Source: JBBQBQ01 sp038317685
GTDB lineage: Bacteria; Desulfobacterota; Desulfuromonadia; Desulfuromonadales; DDH964
Reading direction: 5' to 3'
NCBI GenBank assembly: GCA_038317685.1
Contig: JBBQBQ010000144.1
Span: 1 to 8,735 of the forward strand
Length of the DNA: 8,735 nucleotides
In this document: piece by piece, positions 1 to 6,480 of the stretch
How the letters are laid out: every line of letters starts with the position of its first letter
How positions within the stretch are numbered: position 1 is the first letter of the stretch
The notes under the pieces: generated by a model
What the model was told of the DNA's origin: nothing
The model's database searches: none
The model's input: the letters and a program-made list of their open reading frames with translations, nothing else
Made by a program: the position numbers and the translations under genes

Positions 1-204
1 CTCAACCCGATCGACCCGACGCTGCTCAGCAAGGACCCGAAGGTGTTCGCCGCCAACGTCGATCTCTTCATTGAGCACGGTTCGACCCCCGAGGGACCGA
101 AGCCGGCGATCCAGATGCCGGCCTGGGGGGCCGACAAGATGCTCACTCCGCAGCAGATCTCCGACCTCATCGCCTACCTGCACAGCCTCAACCCCGCCAG
201 GTAA
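1..204 (+). CDS. Class I c-type cytochrome, C-terminal fragment
   Basis: An open frame runs from the first base to a TAA stop at 202-204, giving 67 visible residues; the start and the haem-binding CxxCH lie outside the window. The visible part contains a Gln-Met-Pro-Ala-Trp-Gly motif followed by 'LTPQQISDLIAYLHSLN'. This matches the end of class I cytochromes c: the Met is the sixth, axial haem ligand, and the last helix (D/E-LxxYLxSL) packs on the haem. Such proteins carry electrons in the periplasm or on the membrane. The specific partner cannot be told from the tail. The gene is convergent with the downstream ketopantoate reductase gene, and a strong hairpin follows the stop. It could be the last domain of a larger multi-domain cytochrome or oxidase subunit. 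Confidence 0.82.
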   Translation, partial: LNPIDPTLLSKDPKVFAANVDLFIEHGSTPEGPKPAIQMPAWGADKMLTPQQISDLIAYLHSLNPAR

Positions 205-213
205 CTGAAGCCA

Positions 214-257
214 AAAGGGGATCGACGGCTTTGTCGACAAAGCGGCCGATCCCCTTT
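214..257. terminator. Bidirectional intrinsic-type terminator hairpin between convergent genes
   Basis: The arms AAAGGGGATCG (214-224) and CGATCCCCTTT (247-257) are perfect 11-bp inverted repeats. Between them is a second, inner palindrome, GCTTTGTCGACAAAGC (228-243), which can extend the structure. The hairpin lies 9 bases after the cytochrome stop and 25 bases before the stop of the opposing gene. The A-rich side of the left arm and T-rich side of the right arm let it act in both directions. The U-tract is short and partly inside the stem, so its efficiency is inferred. Confidence 0.72.
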
Positions 258-282
258 CCAGTCTCCGATCTCTCATAGGGAC

Positions 283-1191
283 TTAGCGGGTGGCCTGCTC
301 CAGCAACGTCGCCAGCATCGCCACCCGCACCATCTCGATTCCTCTCTTGCGGCCGTAGGTCAGCGGCGCGCCGAAGATGGCGCCGACCTCCAACTGCCGT
401 CCCTCCTCCCGGTCGATCTGCATGGAGGGGCGGTATTCGCCCAGGTTGTCGGTGAATTGGAGCATGCTGTCGGCATATCCGACGGGAATCGGCCGCGTCA
501 GCCCCTGGGCGTTGCCGGCGTCGATCACCTCCAGCATCAGGTCGCGCACCAGCGTTCGGCAATCCGGGTCCTTCAGCAGGCGATTGACCGGCTGTTGCAG
601 GAGGGCGCAGAGGCCGTTGAAGGGGATGTTCCAGACTAGTTTCTCCCAGCGGCTGCGCTTCAGGTCGTCAGTGGGCCGGCAATCGACCCCGGCCGTGCTG
701 AAGAGGGCGACCAGCCGCTCGAGCCGGTCCGGACCACAACTCTGGTATTCGCCGAGGAGGATCCGACCGGCTCCCAGGTGGTGCACTTCCCCCGGGGCGC
801 CGCGATTGGAACCGAGGAAGGCGACCCCGCCGAGGATGCGCTCCGCTCCGAAGAGCTCGGCCAGGGCTTCTTCGTTCCCGAGGCCGTTCTGCAACGTCAG
901 GATTTCGGTCTTGGCTCCGACCAGCGGCCCGATCAGCTCGGCATAGCGGTCGTTGCTGAAGGTCTTCAGGCCGACGACGACCAGATCGACCGGGCCGATC
1001 TCTTCCGGTCGTCGGTAGCCCTGAACGCGCGGCAGGGTAAAGTCGCCGTTGATGGAAAAGACCCGCAGGCCGTTTTGGGTGATGGCCTCGTAATCCCGCC
1101 GCAGCAGGAAATGGACATCCTCCCCACCCCTTTGCAGGAGCGCCCCGTAATAGAGCCCCAGGGCTCCCGCGCCGACCATGGCAATCCGCAT
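283..1191 (-). CDS. panE: 2-dehydropantoate 2-reductase (ketopantoate reductase, PanE/ApbA family)
   Basis: The 302-residue product would reduce 2-dehydropantoate to pantoate with NADPH, a cytosolic step of pantothenate and coenzyme A synthesis. It opens with the Rossmann motif GAGALG (residues 7-12), followed by a VGLK lysine (K76) and QNGLGN (N102). The C-terminal helical domain carries WEKLVWNIPFN, giving K184, N188 and N192 in the spacing of catalytic K176/N180/N184 of E. coli PanE. S256 and E268 keep the spacing of substrate-binding S244 and E256. Length fits the family. I chose the ATG at 1189-1191 because a GAGGTG ribosome site sits 6 nt before it and the family begins MRIAxxGAGA; the in-frame ATG at 1213-1215 would add 8 residues but has a poor ribosome site. 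The gene stands alone, so a related reductase of another 2-oxoacid is possible. Confidence 0.9.
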   Translation of the reverse strand: MRIAMVGAGALGLYYGALLQRGGEDVHFLLRRDYEAITQNGLRVFSINGDFTLPRVQGYRRPEEIGPVDLVVVGLKTFSNDRYAELIGPLVGAKTEILTLQNGLGNEEALAELFGAERILGGVAFLGSNRGAPGEVHHLGAGRILLGEYQSCGPDRLERLVALFSTAGVDCRPTDDLKRSRWEKLVWNIPFNGLCALLQQPVNRLLKDPDCRTLVRDLMLEVIDAGNAQGLTRPIPVGYADSMLQFTDNLGEYRPSMQIDREEGRQLEVGAIFGAPLTYGRKRGIEMVRVAMLATLLEQATR

Positions 1192-1229
1192 GCATTCCAC
1201 CTCGTGGTTCGTCATTAAAACGTCCGGCG

Positions 1230-1259
1230 ATTATTCCCCAAGATATGCTTCCGTCTCAA
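1230..1259 (-). promoter_or_regulatory. Predicted sigma70-type promoter for the panE-like gene
   Basis: Read on the minus strand, TTGAGA (1254-1259, 5 of 6 to the -35 consensus) is followed after 18 bases by AATAAT (1230-1235, 5 of 6 to the -10 consensus). Transcription would start near 1223. That leaves about 30 bases of leader before the ATG at 1191 and only about 8 before the alternative ATG at 1215, which favours the shorter protein. This is a pattern match only. Confidence 0.45.
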
Positions 1260-1303
1260 CCACATAATTCCCGGGTTTGAACGAAACTTCGACCCCCGCC
1301 GCG

Positions 1304-1332
1304 ATTGCCCCCTCCCCCAAACCGGCTACAAT
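1304..1332 (+). promoter_or_regulatory. Predicted sigma70-type promoter for the selenoprotein/hydrolase pair
   Basis: TTGCCC (1304-1309, 4 of 6 to the -35 consensus), a 17-base spacer and TACAAT (1327-1332, 5 of 6 to the -10 consensus) precede the ATG at 1362. The expected transcript start is near 1339, giving a leader of about 23 nt that holds the ribosome site. This is a pattern match only. Confidence 0.45.
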
Positions 1333-1348
1333 CAAGAAAACTGCTGTC

Positions 1349-1354
1349 GAGGAG
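1349..1354 (+). promoter_or_regulatory. Ribosome binding site fixing the start of the UGA-containing gene
   Basis: GAGGAG lies 7 nt upstream of the ATG at 1362, a near-ideal Shine-Dalgarno placement. It matters because the ATG opens only 14 codons before an in-frame TGA. A strong ribosome site here shows that translation is meant to begin before the TGA and read through it, rather than start at a later GTG. Confidence 0.75.
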
Positions 1355-1361
1355 AAAAGTC

Positions 1362-1979
1362 ATGAACCAGCTGCCCGTCGTCGAAGTCTTCTTCGACTAT
1401 GTCTGACCGTGGTGCTATCTCGGTGCCGTGCGCACCGAACGCTTGCGGCGGGAGTATGGCATCGAACTGCGCTGGACGGTCTTCCCGCTCCATCCGGAGA
1501 CGCCAGAGGAGGGGGCGGAATTGAGTGAGCTCTTCGCCGGGAGGGAGGCACAGATCCAGGCGATGCAGGTCCGGTTACGGCAATTGGCCGCCGCCGAAGG
1601 GTTGCCGTTGGCGGAACGGAGCCGCACCTACAATAGCCGGCGGGCCCAGGAACTCGGCAAATGGGCCGAAGCGCTGGGGCGGGGGGAACCTTTCCGGCAG
1701 GCGGTCTACCAGGCCTTTTTCGTCGAAGGGCGGAATATCGCCTTGCCGGAGGAGTTGGGACGGATCGCGGAGGCTGCCGGGTTGCCGGAGAAGGCGGCTC
1801 GAACGGTTCTGGAGACCGGACGCTTTGCCGAAGCGGTCGCCGCCGACTGGCGGCGCGCCGGGGAGTTGGGGGTCACCGCGGTTCCGACCCACCTCTGTGG
1901 CGGCAAGCGGCTGGTCGGATTCAGCGACTACGACGATTTTGTAGGGCTCATCGGCCGTCAACAAGAATCATCAGGATAG
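1362..1979 (+). CDS. Selenocysteine-containing DsbA/FrnE-like thiol-disulfide oxidoreductase
   Basis: The gene encodes 205 residues from the ATG at 1362, with an in-frame TGA at 1404-1406 (codon 15) read as selenocysteine, and ends at TAG. The N-terminus reads VEVFFDYV-U-PWCYLG, so the family's C-P-W-C redox motif becomes U15-P16-W17-C18 at the end of the first strand of a thioredoxin fold. A helical insert follows (about residues 45-165). GVTAVPT (170-176) then supplies the cis-proline loop, with P175, that sits beside the redox pair in DsbA-family enzymes. Length fits the family (about 200-230 residues). No signal peptide is visible, so the enzyme is probably cytosolic, like FrnE and unlike periplasmic DsbA. 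Its role would be thiol-disulfide exchange or isomerisation; the substrate is unknown. A stem-loop fitting a bacterial SECIS follows the UGA. Read without selenocysteine, the frame would begin at GTG 1428 and lose the active site. The alternative is a nonsense mutation of TGC or TGT. Confidence 0.87.
1404..1438 (+). promoter_or_regulatory. UGA recoding site with bacterial SECIS-like stem-loop
   Basis: The UGA at 1404-1406 is followed, 13 nt later, by TCGGTGC (1420-1426), a 5-nt loop CGTGC (1427-1431) and GCACCGA (1432-1438), which form a perfect 7-bp stem. The second loop base is G, 22 nt after the UGA. Bacterial SECIS elements are known to lie inside the coding region just after the UGA, with an apical loop about 16-37 nt away and a G near the start of the loop, where SelB binds. 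The match is by eye; no folding was computed. Confidence 0.68.
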
Positions 1980-1987
1980 GTCAGGCG

Positions 1988-2758
1988 ATGAATTCTCCGA
2001 CCCCATCGCCTCTGGACCACCCACTCCTCAGCGAACGTTACTTCTACCCCTGGGCCAACGATTTCGATGAGCCCTTCTTGGTTGACGGAGATTGCTTCCG
2101 GCTCGGTTGCCGTTATCGGAAGATCGACGAGGCAGCGCCGACCATCATCCACTTCCACGGCAACGGGGAGACGGTGGCCGATTACCTGGGGGCGTTCGAG
2201 GAGCGGGTGGTCGCTCTGGGGGCCAACCTGCTGCTGGCGGAATACCGGGGCTACGGCATGTCGAGCGGGAAGCCGGCCCTGGCCGCGATGCTCGCCGATG
2301 TGGAGCTGATCATCACGGCGGCGGGGTTGGCGGCGGAACGGATCGTCTTCTTTGGCCGCTCCCTCGGGTCCCTCTACGCCATTCACGGCGCGGGGCTCTA
2401 CCCGCAGGCCGCAGGCCTGATCGTCGAGAGCGGCATCGCCGACCCCCTGGAGCGAATCCTGCTGCGGGTCGAACCATGGCAGCTGGGGACCGACCTGGCC
2501 GGACTTCGGGCCGCGGTCAGCCGGGAGCTGGATCAGCGGCAGAAGCTCGCGGCCTTCCAGGGGCGGACCCTCGTCATGCATGCCCGGCACGACGACCTGG
2601 TGCCTCTGTCCCATGCCGAGCGGACCTTTGCCTGGGCCAACCAGCCGAAGGAACTGCTCGTCTTCGAACGGGGCGACCATAACACCATCCTGGCGGCCAA
2701 TCAGGAGGCCTATTTCTCAGCGGTGGAGGGATTCCTCCGGTCACTTGGAAGTGTCTGA
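1988..2758 (+). CDS. Alpha/beta-hydrolase fold protein (serine hydrolase)
   Basis: The 256-residue product has the marks of a cytosolic alpha/beta-hydrolase. IIHFHGNG (residues 53-60) forms the oxyanion-hole strand, and AEYRGYGMSSG (84-94) is the loop typical of the BEM46/YfhR-like branch. GRSLGS (123-128) is the nucleophile elbow, with S125. HARHDDLVP (198-206) supplies the acid, probably D202, and GDHN (229-232) supplies H231. All three triad members are present. No signal peptide or membrane segment is visible. The start is the ATG 8 nt after the stop of the selenoprotein gene, with a modest AGGT ribosome site; upstream in-frame sequence overlaps that gene and is not family-like. The close spacing suggests one transcript. 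The substrate is unknown; esterase, thioesterase or peptidase activity is possible. Confidence 0.87.
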   Translation: MNSPTPSPLDHPLLSERYFYPWANDFDEPFLVDGDCFRLGCRYRKIDEAAPTIIHFHGNGETVADYLGAFEERVVALGANLLLAEYRGYGMSSGKPALAAMLADVELIITAAGLAAERIVFFGRSLGSLYAIHGAGLYPQAAGLIVESGIADPLERILLRVEPWQLGTDLAGLRAAVSRELDQRQKLAAFQGRTLVMHARHDDLVPLSHAERTFAWANQPKELLVFERGDHNTILAANQEAYFSAVEGFLRSLGSV

Positions 2759-2833
2759 GGGAAGATCCGCAAAGTCCTGCGGCGATGGCCGGAGACAGAA
2801 GAGGGGGATCGTTAAGGTCGTTACCTCGGCGAA

Positions 2834-4858
2834 TCAGGAGTCCAGCACCTCCCGGACCTTGCGCAACAAGTCCTGGGGCGCGACCGGTTTCATGAGGAGT
2901 TCGCATTCCCCGTCCACTTTGCCGTCTCTCTGAACGACATCCCGAGGATAGCCGCTGATGAAGATCGTCCGGGGCACGATCCCGCTCCTTTTTATTTCAT
3001 CGTAAACCTCCTTGCCGGATCTCTTCGGCATGACCAGATCGAGGAGGAGGAGCTTGATCCGTTCCCGATTTTCCTTGAATTTGACGAGGGCATCCTCCCC
3101 GTCGACCGCCTCAATGACCGTATAGCCAAAATCGCTGAGAACCCCCCGGATCAGTTTCCGGATTTCCGATTCGTCCTCCGCCAGCAAAATCGTTTCGATC
3201 CCTGTCTGAGGAGTGGGCAACTGCGTCTTGGCCTTTTCCGGCAGGCTCCCACCGCGGTGCAACGGCAGGTAGATATTGAAGGTTGTCCCCGCCCCCGGAG
3301 CGCTGCGGACCTCGATATGGCCGCCGTGCTGGTTGACGATCCCGTAAACGACGGCAAGGCCCAATCCGGTCCCCCTGCCGATCTCCTTGGTGGTGAAGAA
3401 AGGTTCAAAGATCTTTTCAATGGTGCCCTCGTCCATGCCCAACCCGCTATCGGTGACCGAGCACACGGCATACTTGCCAGGGGGGGCGGATCCGTGGATC
3501 GCAGACGACTCGCCGTTGATCTCCGTCGTTTCGGTGACGATAGCCAACCGTCCCCCGTGGCGCATCGCATCCCTGGCATTGGTCGCCAGGTTCATCAGGA
3601 CCTGCTCGATCTGGCCACGATCGACGCTGACCGGCAGCGGATCCTCCCGGCAAACGGTTTGGATTTCGATGTCCTCGCCGATAATTCTGGCTAGGAGCTT
3701 TCCGAATTTCTGGATGATCTCGTTGAGGTTGACGGTTTGGAGATGAATCATCTGCTTCCGGCTGAAGGCGAGAAGGCTTTGGGTTAGGGTCGTGGCCCGC
3801 TCGGCGGCGGAAAGGAGCATATCGACGTTGGGGCGAAGGGGGTCGTCTTCTCGCATCTTCATCTGCAGAATGCCGCCGTAGCCGATAATCGCCATGAGGA
3901 TGTTGTTGAAATCATGAGCGATTCCCCCGGCGAGTTGGCCGACGGCCTCCATCTTCTGGGACTGGCGCAGCTGCTCTTCAAGCTTCTTCTTTTCGGTGAT
4001 GTCTTCCTTGATGGCGATATAGTGGGTGATCGCCCCTTCCTCGGCCCGCACGGGTGCGATGGTCGCATATTCCCAAAAGAGATCGCTGTTCTTCTTCAGG
4101 TTGTGGAATTCCCCGTGCCACACATCACCGGCCGAGATGGTCGCCCAGAGCCTCCGGTATTCCTCCTGGGAGGTGGCGCCGGATTTGAGGACCCGGGGGT
4201 TCTTCCCTCGCACTTCCGCAGGCTGGTAGCCGGTGATCTGGGTGAACTTGGGATTGACGTACTCGATATTCCCCTGCACGTCGGTGATGACGATGGAGAC
4301 CGGGCTCTGCTTGATGGCGGAGGAGAGCTTCAGGAGTTCTTCCTCCGCAGCCCTGTACTTCTCCAGGCTTTCTTCCAACTCCCGGACTTTTTCCTCCAGC
4401 TTGCAGGCGACCACCTCGTTGTATTGCCGGAGATATTCCCGTTCCTCGTCCAACAGATCCGGGACCTTAGGGCGCGATCGGCTATTTGGGAGGTTCTCCA
4501 GGATGGTGGACAACTCGGTCCAGAACGCATCGGGCGTCGTCGGTTTGGAGATAAAGGCCTCGGCGCCGAGCGCAAAGGCGAGTTCTTCATCCTTCCCACC
4601 GGTATAGACGGCGGAATGGAAGACGAAAGGAATGGTCCTGAGTCCCTCGTCCCGTTTGATCTTCCACAAGAGCTGGAAGCCGTCCAGTCGGGGCATCAAG
4701 GCATCGGAGATAATCAGGTCGGGCCTCTGTTCCCGGGCCAGGTCGAGTCCTTCCTGGCCATCCCGGGCTTCGATCACGCTATCGATTCCGTGACGTGCCA
4801 AGGTGTACCGCAACAACTTCCGGTCATCGGCATTGTCATCGATGATGAGCACCTTCAT
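2834..4858 (-). CDS. Hybrid sensor histidine kinase (REC-PAS-HisKA-HATPase-REC)
   Basis: The protein has 674 residues, with no signal peptide or membrane segment, so it is cytosolic. The N-terminal receiver (1-120) has D7/D8, phospho-acceptor D52, S82 and K105. A charged coiled coil (about 137-175) links it to a PAS/PAC sensor (about 178-292). The kinase core starts with QLAGGIAHDFNNIL, where H315 is the phosphorylated residue in the H-D-F-N-N style of the HPK4 group. The ATPase domain follows (about 412-534), with N427, DSGLGMD (470-476), EPFFTT and GRGTGLGL (495-501). A second receiver (about 555-672) has E561/D562, D607, S635 and K657. All catalytic residues are present. The architecture suggests internal relay from H315 to D607, with D52 as an input from another kinase. 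A GGGAG ribosome site precedes the ATG. It is the last gene of the minus-strand operon, 26 nt after its neighbour. Confidence 0.93.
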   Translation of the reverse strand: MKVLIIDDNADDRKLLRYTLARHGIDSVIEARDGQEGLDLAREQRPDLIISDALMPRLDGFQLLWKIKRDEGLRTIPFVFHSAVYTGGKDEELAFALGAEAFISKPTTPDAFWTELSTILENLPNSRSRPKVPDLLDEEREYLRQYNEVVACKLEEKVRELEESLEKYRAAEEELLKLSSAIKQSPVSIVITDVQGNIEYVNPKFTQITGYQPAEVRGKNPRVLKSGATSQEEYRRLWATISAGDVWHGEFHNLKKNSDLFWEYATIAPVRAEEGAITHYIAIKEDITEKKKLEEQLRQSQKMEAVGQLAGGIAHDFNNILMAIIGYGGILQMKMREDDPLRPNVDMLLSAAERATTLTQSLLAFSRKQMIHLQTVNLNEIIQKFGKLLARIIGEDIEIQTVCREDPLPVSVDRGQIEQVLMNLATNARDAMRHGGRLAIVTETTEINGESSAIHGSAPPGKYAVCSVTDSGLGMDEGTIEKIFEPFFTTKEIGRGTGLGLAVVYGIVNQHGGHIEVRSAPGAGTTFNIYLPLHRGGSLPEKAKTQLPTPQTGIETILLAEDESEIRKLIRGVLSDFGYTVIEAVDGEDALVKFKENRERIKLLLLDLVMPKRSGKEVYDEIKRSGIVPRTIFISGYPRDVVQRDGKVDGECELLMKPVAPQDLLRKVREVLDS

Positions 4859-4884
4859 CGATTCTCTCCCGGTTCCAAGAGGGG

Positions 4885-6468
4885 CTAGTCTGACTGTGTC
4901 ATCCGGTCGGTTAGTACCGGTAGGGCAACGAAAAAGGTGCTCCCCTGGCCGAGGCTGCTCTTGGCCCAGATCTGACCGCCATGGCCTATGACGATCTCCC
5001 TGACCAGCGCCAAACCGAGACCGGCTCCGCCGAACTTCCGCCGGTCGGTATTGTCGACGCGGAAAAAGGGCTCAAAAATATGTTCCAGAAAATCTTCGGG
5101 AATCCCGATCCCCTGGTCTTGCACCTCGATCCGGATCCGGTCCGTGTCTCTGGCGGCCCTCAGGAAAATGTCGCCGCCGCTGGGGGAGAACTTGATGGCA
5201 TTCGAGAGCAGGAGCTCAAACATGCGCCGCAACAGCTTCTTGTCCCCCTGGACCGGGCCAAGGAAGTCGGGAGCTTCGACGATGATCCGGTGGGTCTTCG
5301 TGAACCGCCGGTAGTGGTTGGCAACCTCTTCCAGCAGGGGGGCGAGGTCGAGTGGCTGGAGGTCGCCGGCCCCGGCGCGGGCCTTTTGTCGCTGAAGATC
5401 GAGAAAGTTGCCGATCAGTTCATTCAACTTTTCCGTTTCCCCCTGGACAATCTTGAGGTACTCCTTCATCTGCACCAACGACAGTTCATTGGTCAGCATG
5501 TATTCCGTATAGCCCATCAGCGCGGTCAGGGGAGTTCGCATTCCATGGCTGACGGCGGAGATCATTTCGTCCTTGATCCGCCCGAGTTCCTTCTGGTCGG
5601 TGATGTCGAAGGCGATCTCCAGGCGGACCAGGCGACCGTCGGTCCAGGGGATGGCCCGATCGATCCCCTGATACCAGCGGTGATTCAGGGGACAGCGGAA
5701 CTCCCAGACCAGCGGCGGCTGGGGAACCCCGTTCTTGACCAGAAGTTCGGCAAGACCCTTGTCGTCGGCCGCATCGTTCGGCCCCACAAAAATCTCGTGG
5801 CACTTTCGGCCGCGCCAATCCTCCTCAAAGAGGGTGGCGCCGTAGCGGTTCAGAAAGAGGAGGTCGCCGTTCTCCAGGTCGGCGACGAAGACCAGGGCAT
5901 TGAGGGCGTCGAAAATCCGGCTGAACTGGACGAACTGGGTGCGCAGCGCCTCCTCCGCCACCTTGCGGCGTACCAGGGCCCGTTCCAGTTCCTTGACCTT
6001 CTCTTCGAGTTTGGCGGCCACCACGCCACTGTATTTCCTGAGATATTCCTCCTCGGCATCCGGCAGCGACGGAGCCAGAGTCCGCTTCTTCCCGGGTTCA
6101 AGACCTTGCATGACCAGGGTCAGCTCCCTCCAGAAATCCTCCGGAGCCATCGGTTTCGGAATAAAGGCCTCCGCCCCGAGGGAGAGGGCGAGTTCTTCAT
6201 CCCTTGATCCGGTATAGACGGCGGAGTGGAAGACAAAGGGAATCTCCTTGAGTTCTTCGCTGGTCTTGATCAGGCGCAGGAACCTGAACCCATCGACCTT
6301 TGGCATCATGGCATCGGAGATGATCAGGTCGGGGCGATGCTCCCTGGCGAGGTCGAACCCCTCCTGGCCATCGCCGGCCTCGATCACCGGACCCCAGCCA
6401 TGCCTTTTGAAGGTGAGGTGCAGCAGTTTCCGGTCGTTGCCGTTATCGTCGACAATGAGCACCTTCAT
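4885..6468 (-). CDS. Receiver-first sensor histidine kinase (REC-PAS-HisKA-HATPase)
   Basis: The 527-residue protein appears cytosolic. Its N-terminal receiver (1-120) has D7/D8, phospho-acceptor D52, S82 and K105, and closely resembles the receiver of the next gene. A coiled coil (about 139-178) and a diverged PAS domain (about 180-292, ending FDITDQKEL) follow. The HisKA box reads SAVSHGMRTPL, with H308; the residue after the His is Gly (GGA), where this family nearly always has Glu or Asp. The ATPase domain (about 405-517) is intact, with N423, DQGIGIP (451-457), EPFFR (466-470) and GGAGLGLAL (480-488). There is no C-terminal receiver. A likely reading is that phosphorylation of D52 tunes the attached kinase, but the missing acidic residue may weaken kinase or phosphotransfer activity. 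A GAGGT ribosome site precedes the ATG, and the gene lies 12 nt after the response regulator. Confidence 0.93.
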   Translation of the reverse strand: MKVLIVDDNGNDRKLLHLTFKRHGWGPVIEAGDGQEGFDLAREHRPDLIISDAMMPKVDGFRFLRLIKTSEELKEIPFVFHSAVYTGSRDEELALSLGAEAFIPKPMAPEDFWRELTLVMQGLEPGKKRTLAPSLPDAEEEYLRKYSGVVAAKLEEKVKELERALVRRKVAEEALRTQFVQFSRIFDALNALVFVADLENGDLLFLNRYGATLFEEDWRGRKCHEIFVGPNDAADDKGLAELLVKNGVPQPPLVWEFRCPLNHRWYQGIDRAIPWTDGRLVRLEIAFDITDQKELGRIKDEMISAVSHGMRTPLTALMGYTEYMLTNELSLVQMKEYLKIVQGETEKLNELIGNFLDLQRQKARAGAGDLQPLDLAPLLEEVANHYRRFTKTHRIIVEAPDFLGPVQGDKKLLRRMFELLLSNAIKFSPSGGDIFLRAARDTDRIRIEVQDQGIGIPEDFLEHIFEPFFRVDNTDRRKFGGAGLGLALVREIVIGHGGQIWAKSSLGQGSTFFVALPVLTDRMTQSD

Positions 6469-6480
6469 GAGGACCTCGCG

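Noticed and set aside
283..1215. Longer start of the ketopantoate reductase at the ATG at 1213-1215
   Set aside because: The eight extra residues are not family-like and the ribosome site there is weak. The ATG at 1191 has GAGGTG at good spacing and a better leader from the predicted promoter.
1404..1406. Nonsense mutation or pseudogene reading of the TGA
   Set aside because: The TGA falls exactly on the catalytic Cys codon, the rest of the gene is intact, and a SECIS-like stem-loop follows. This reading is less likely but not excluded without homologues.
1277..1528. Plus-strand 83-codon frame starting in the divergent promoter region
   Set aside because: It overlaps the selenoprotein gene in another frame, has no family-like sequence and would begin upstream of the predicted promoter.
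1428..1979. Shorter version of the oxidoreductase starting at GTG 1428
   Set aside because: It would remove the first strand and the whole redox motif, and has no good ribosome site. The upstream ATG with GAGGAG and the in-frame UGA at the catalytic position explain the frame better.
2767..2782. Small hairpin CCGCA-N6-TGCGG between the convergent hydrolase and kinase genes
   Set aside because: The stem is only 5 bp and no T-run follows on either strand, so I would not call it a terminator. I see nothing else in the 75-base gap at 2759-2833.
3914..4888. Plus-strand open frame (324 codons) opposite the hybrid kinase gene
   Set aside because: It is the antisense shadow of a well-supported gene, with no recognisable motif and no convincing ribosome site.
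4981..6207. Long plus-strand open frame (408 codons) opposite the REC-PAS kinase gene
   Set aside because: It lies wholly antisense to a gene with all kinase motifs. Its product is low-complexity, shows no domain, and is explained by GC-rich codon use.
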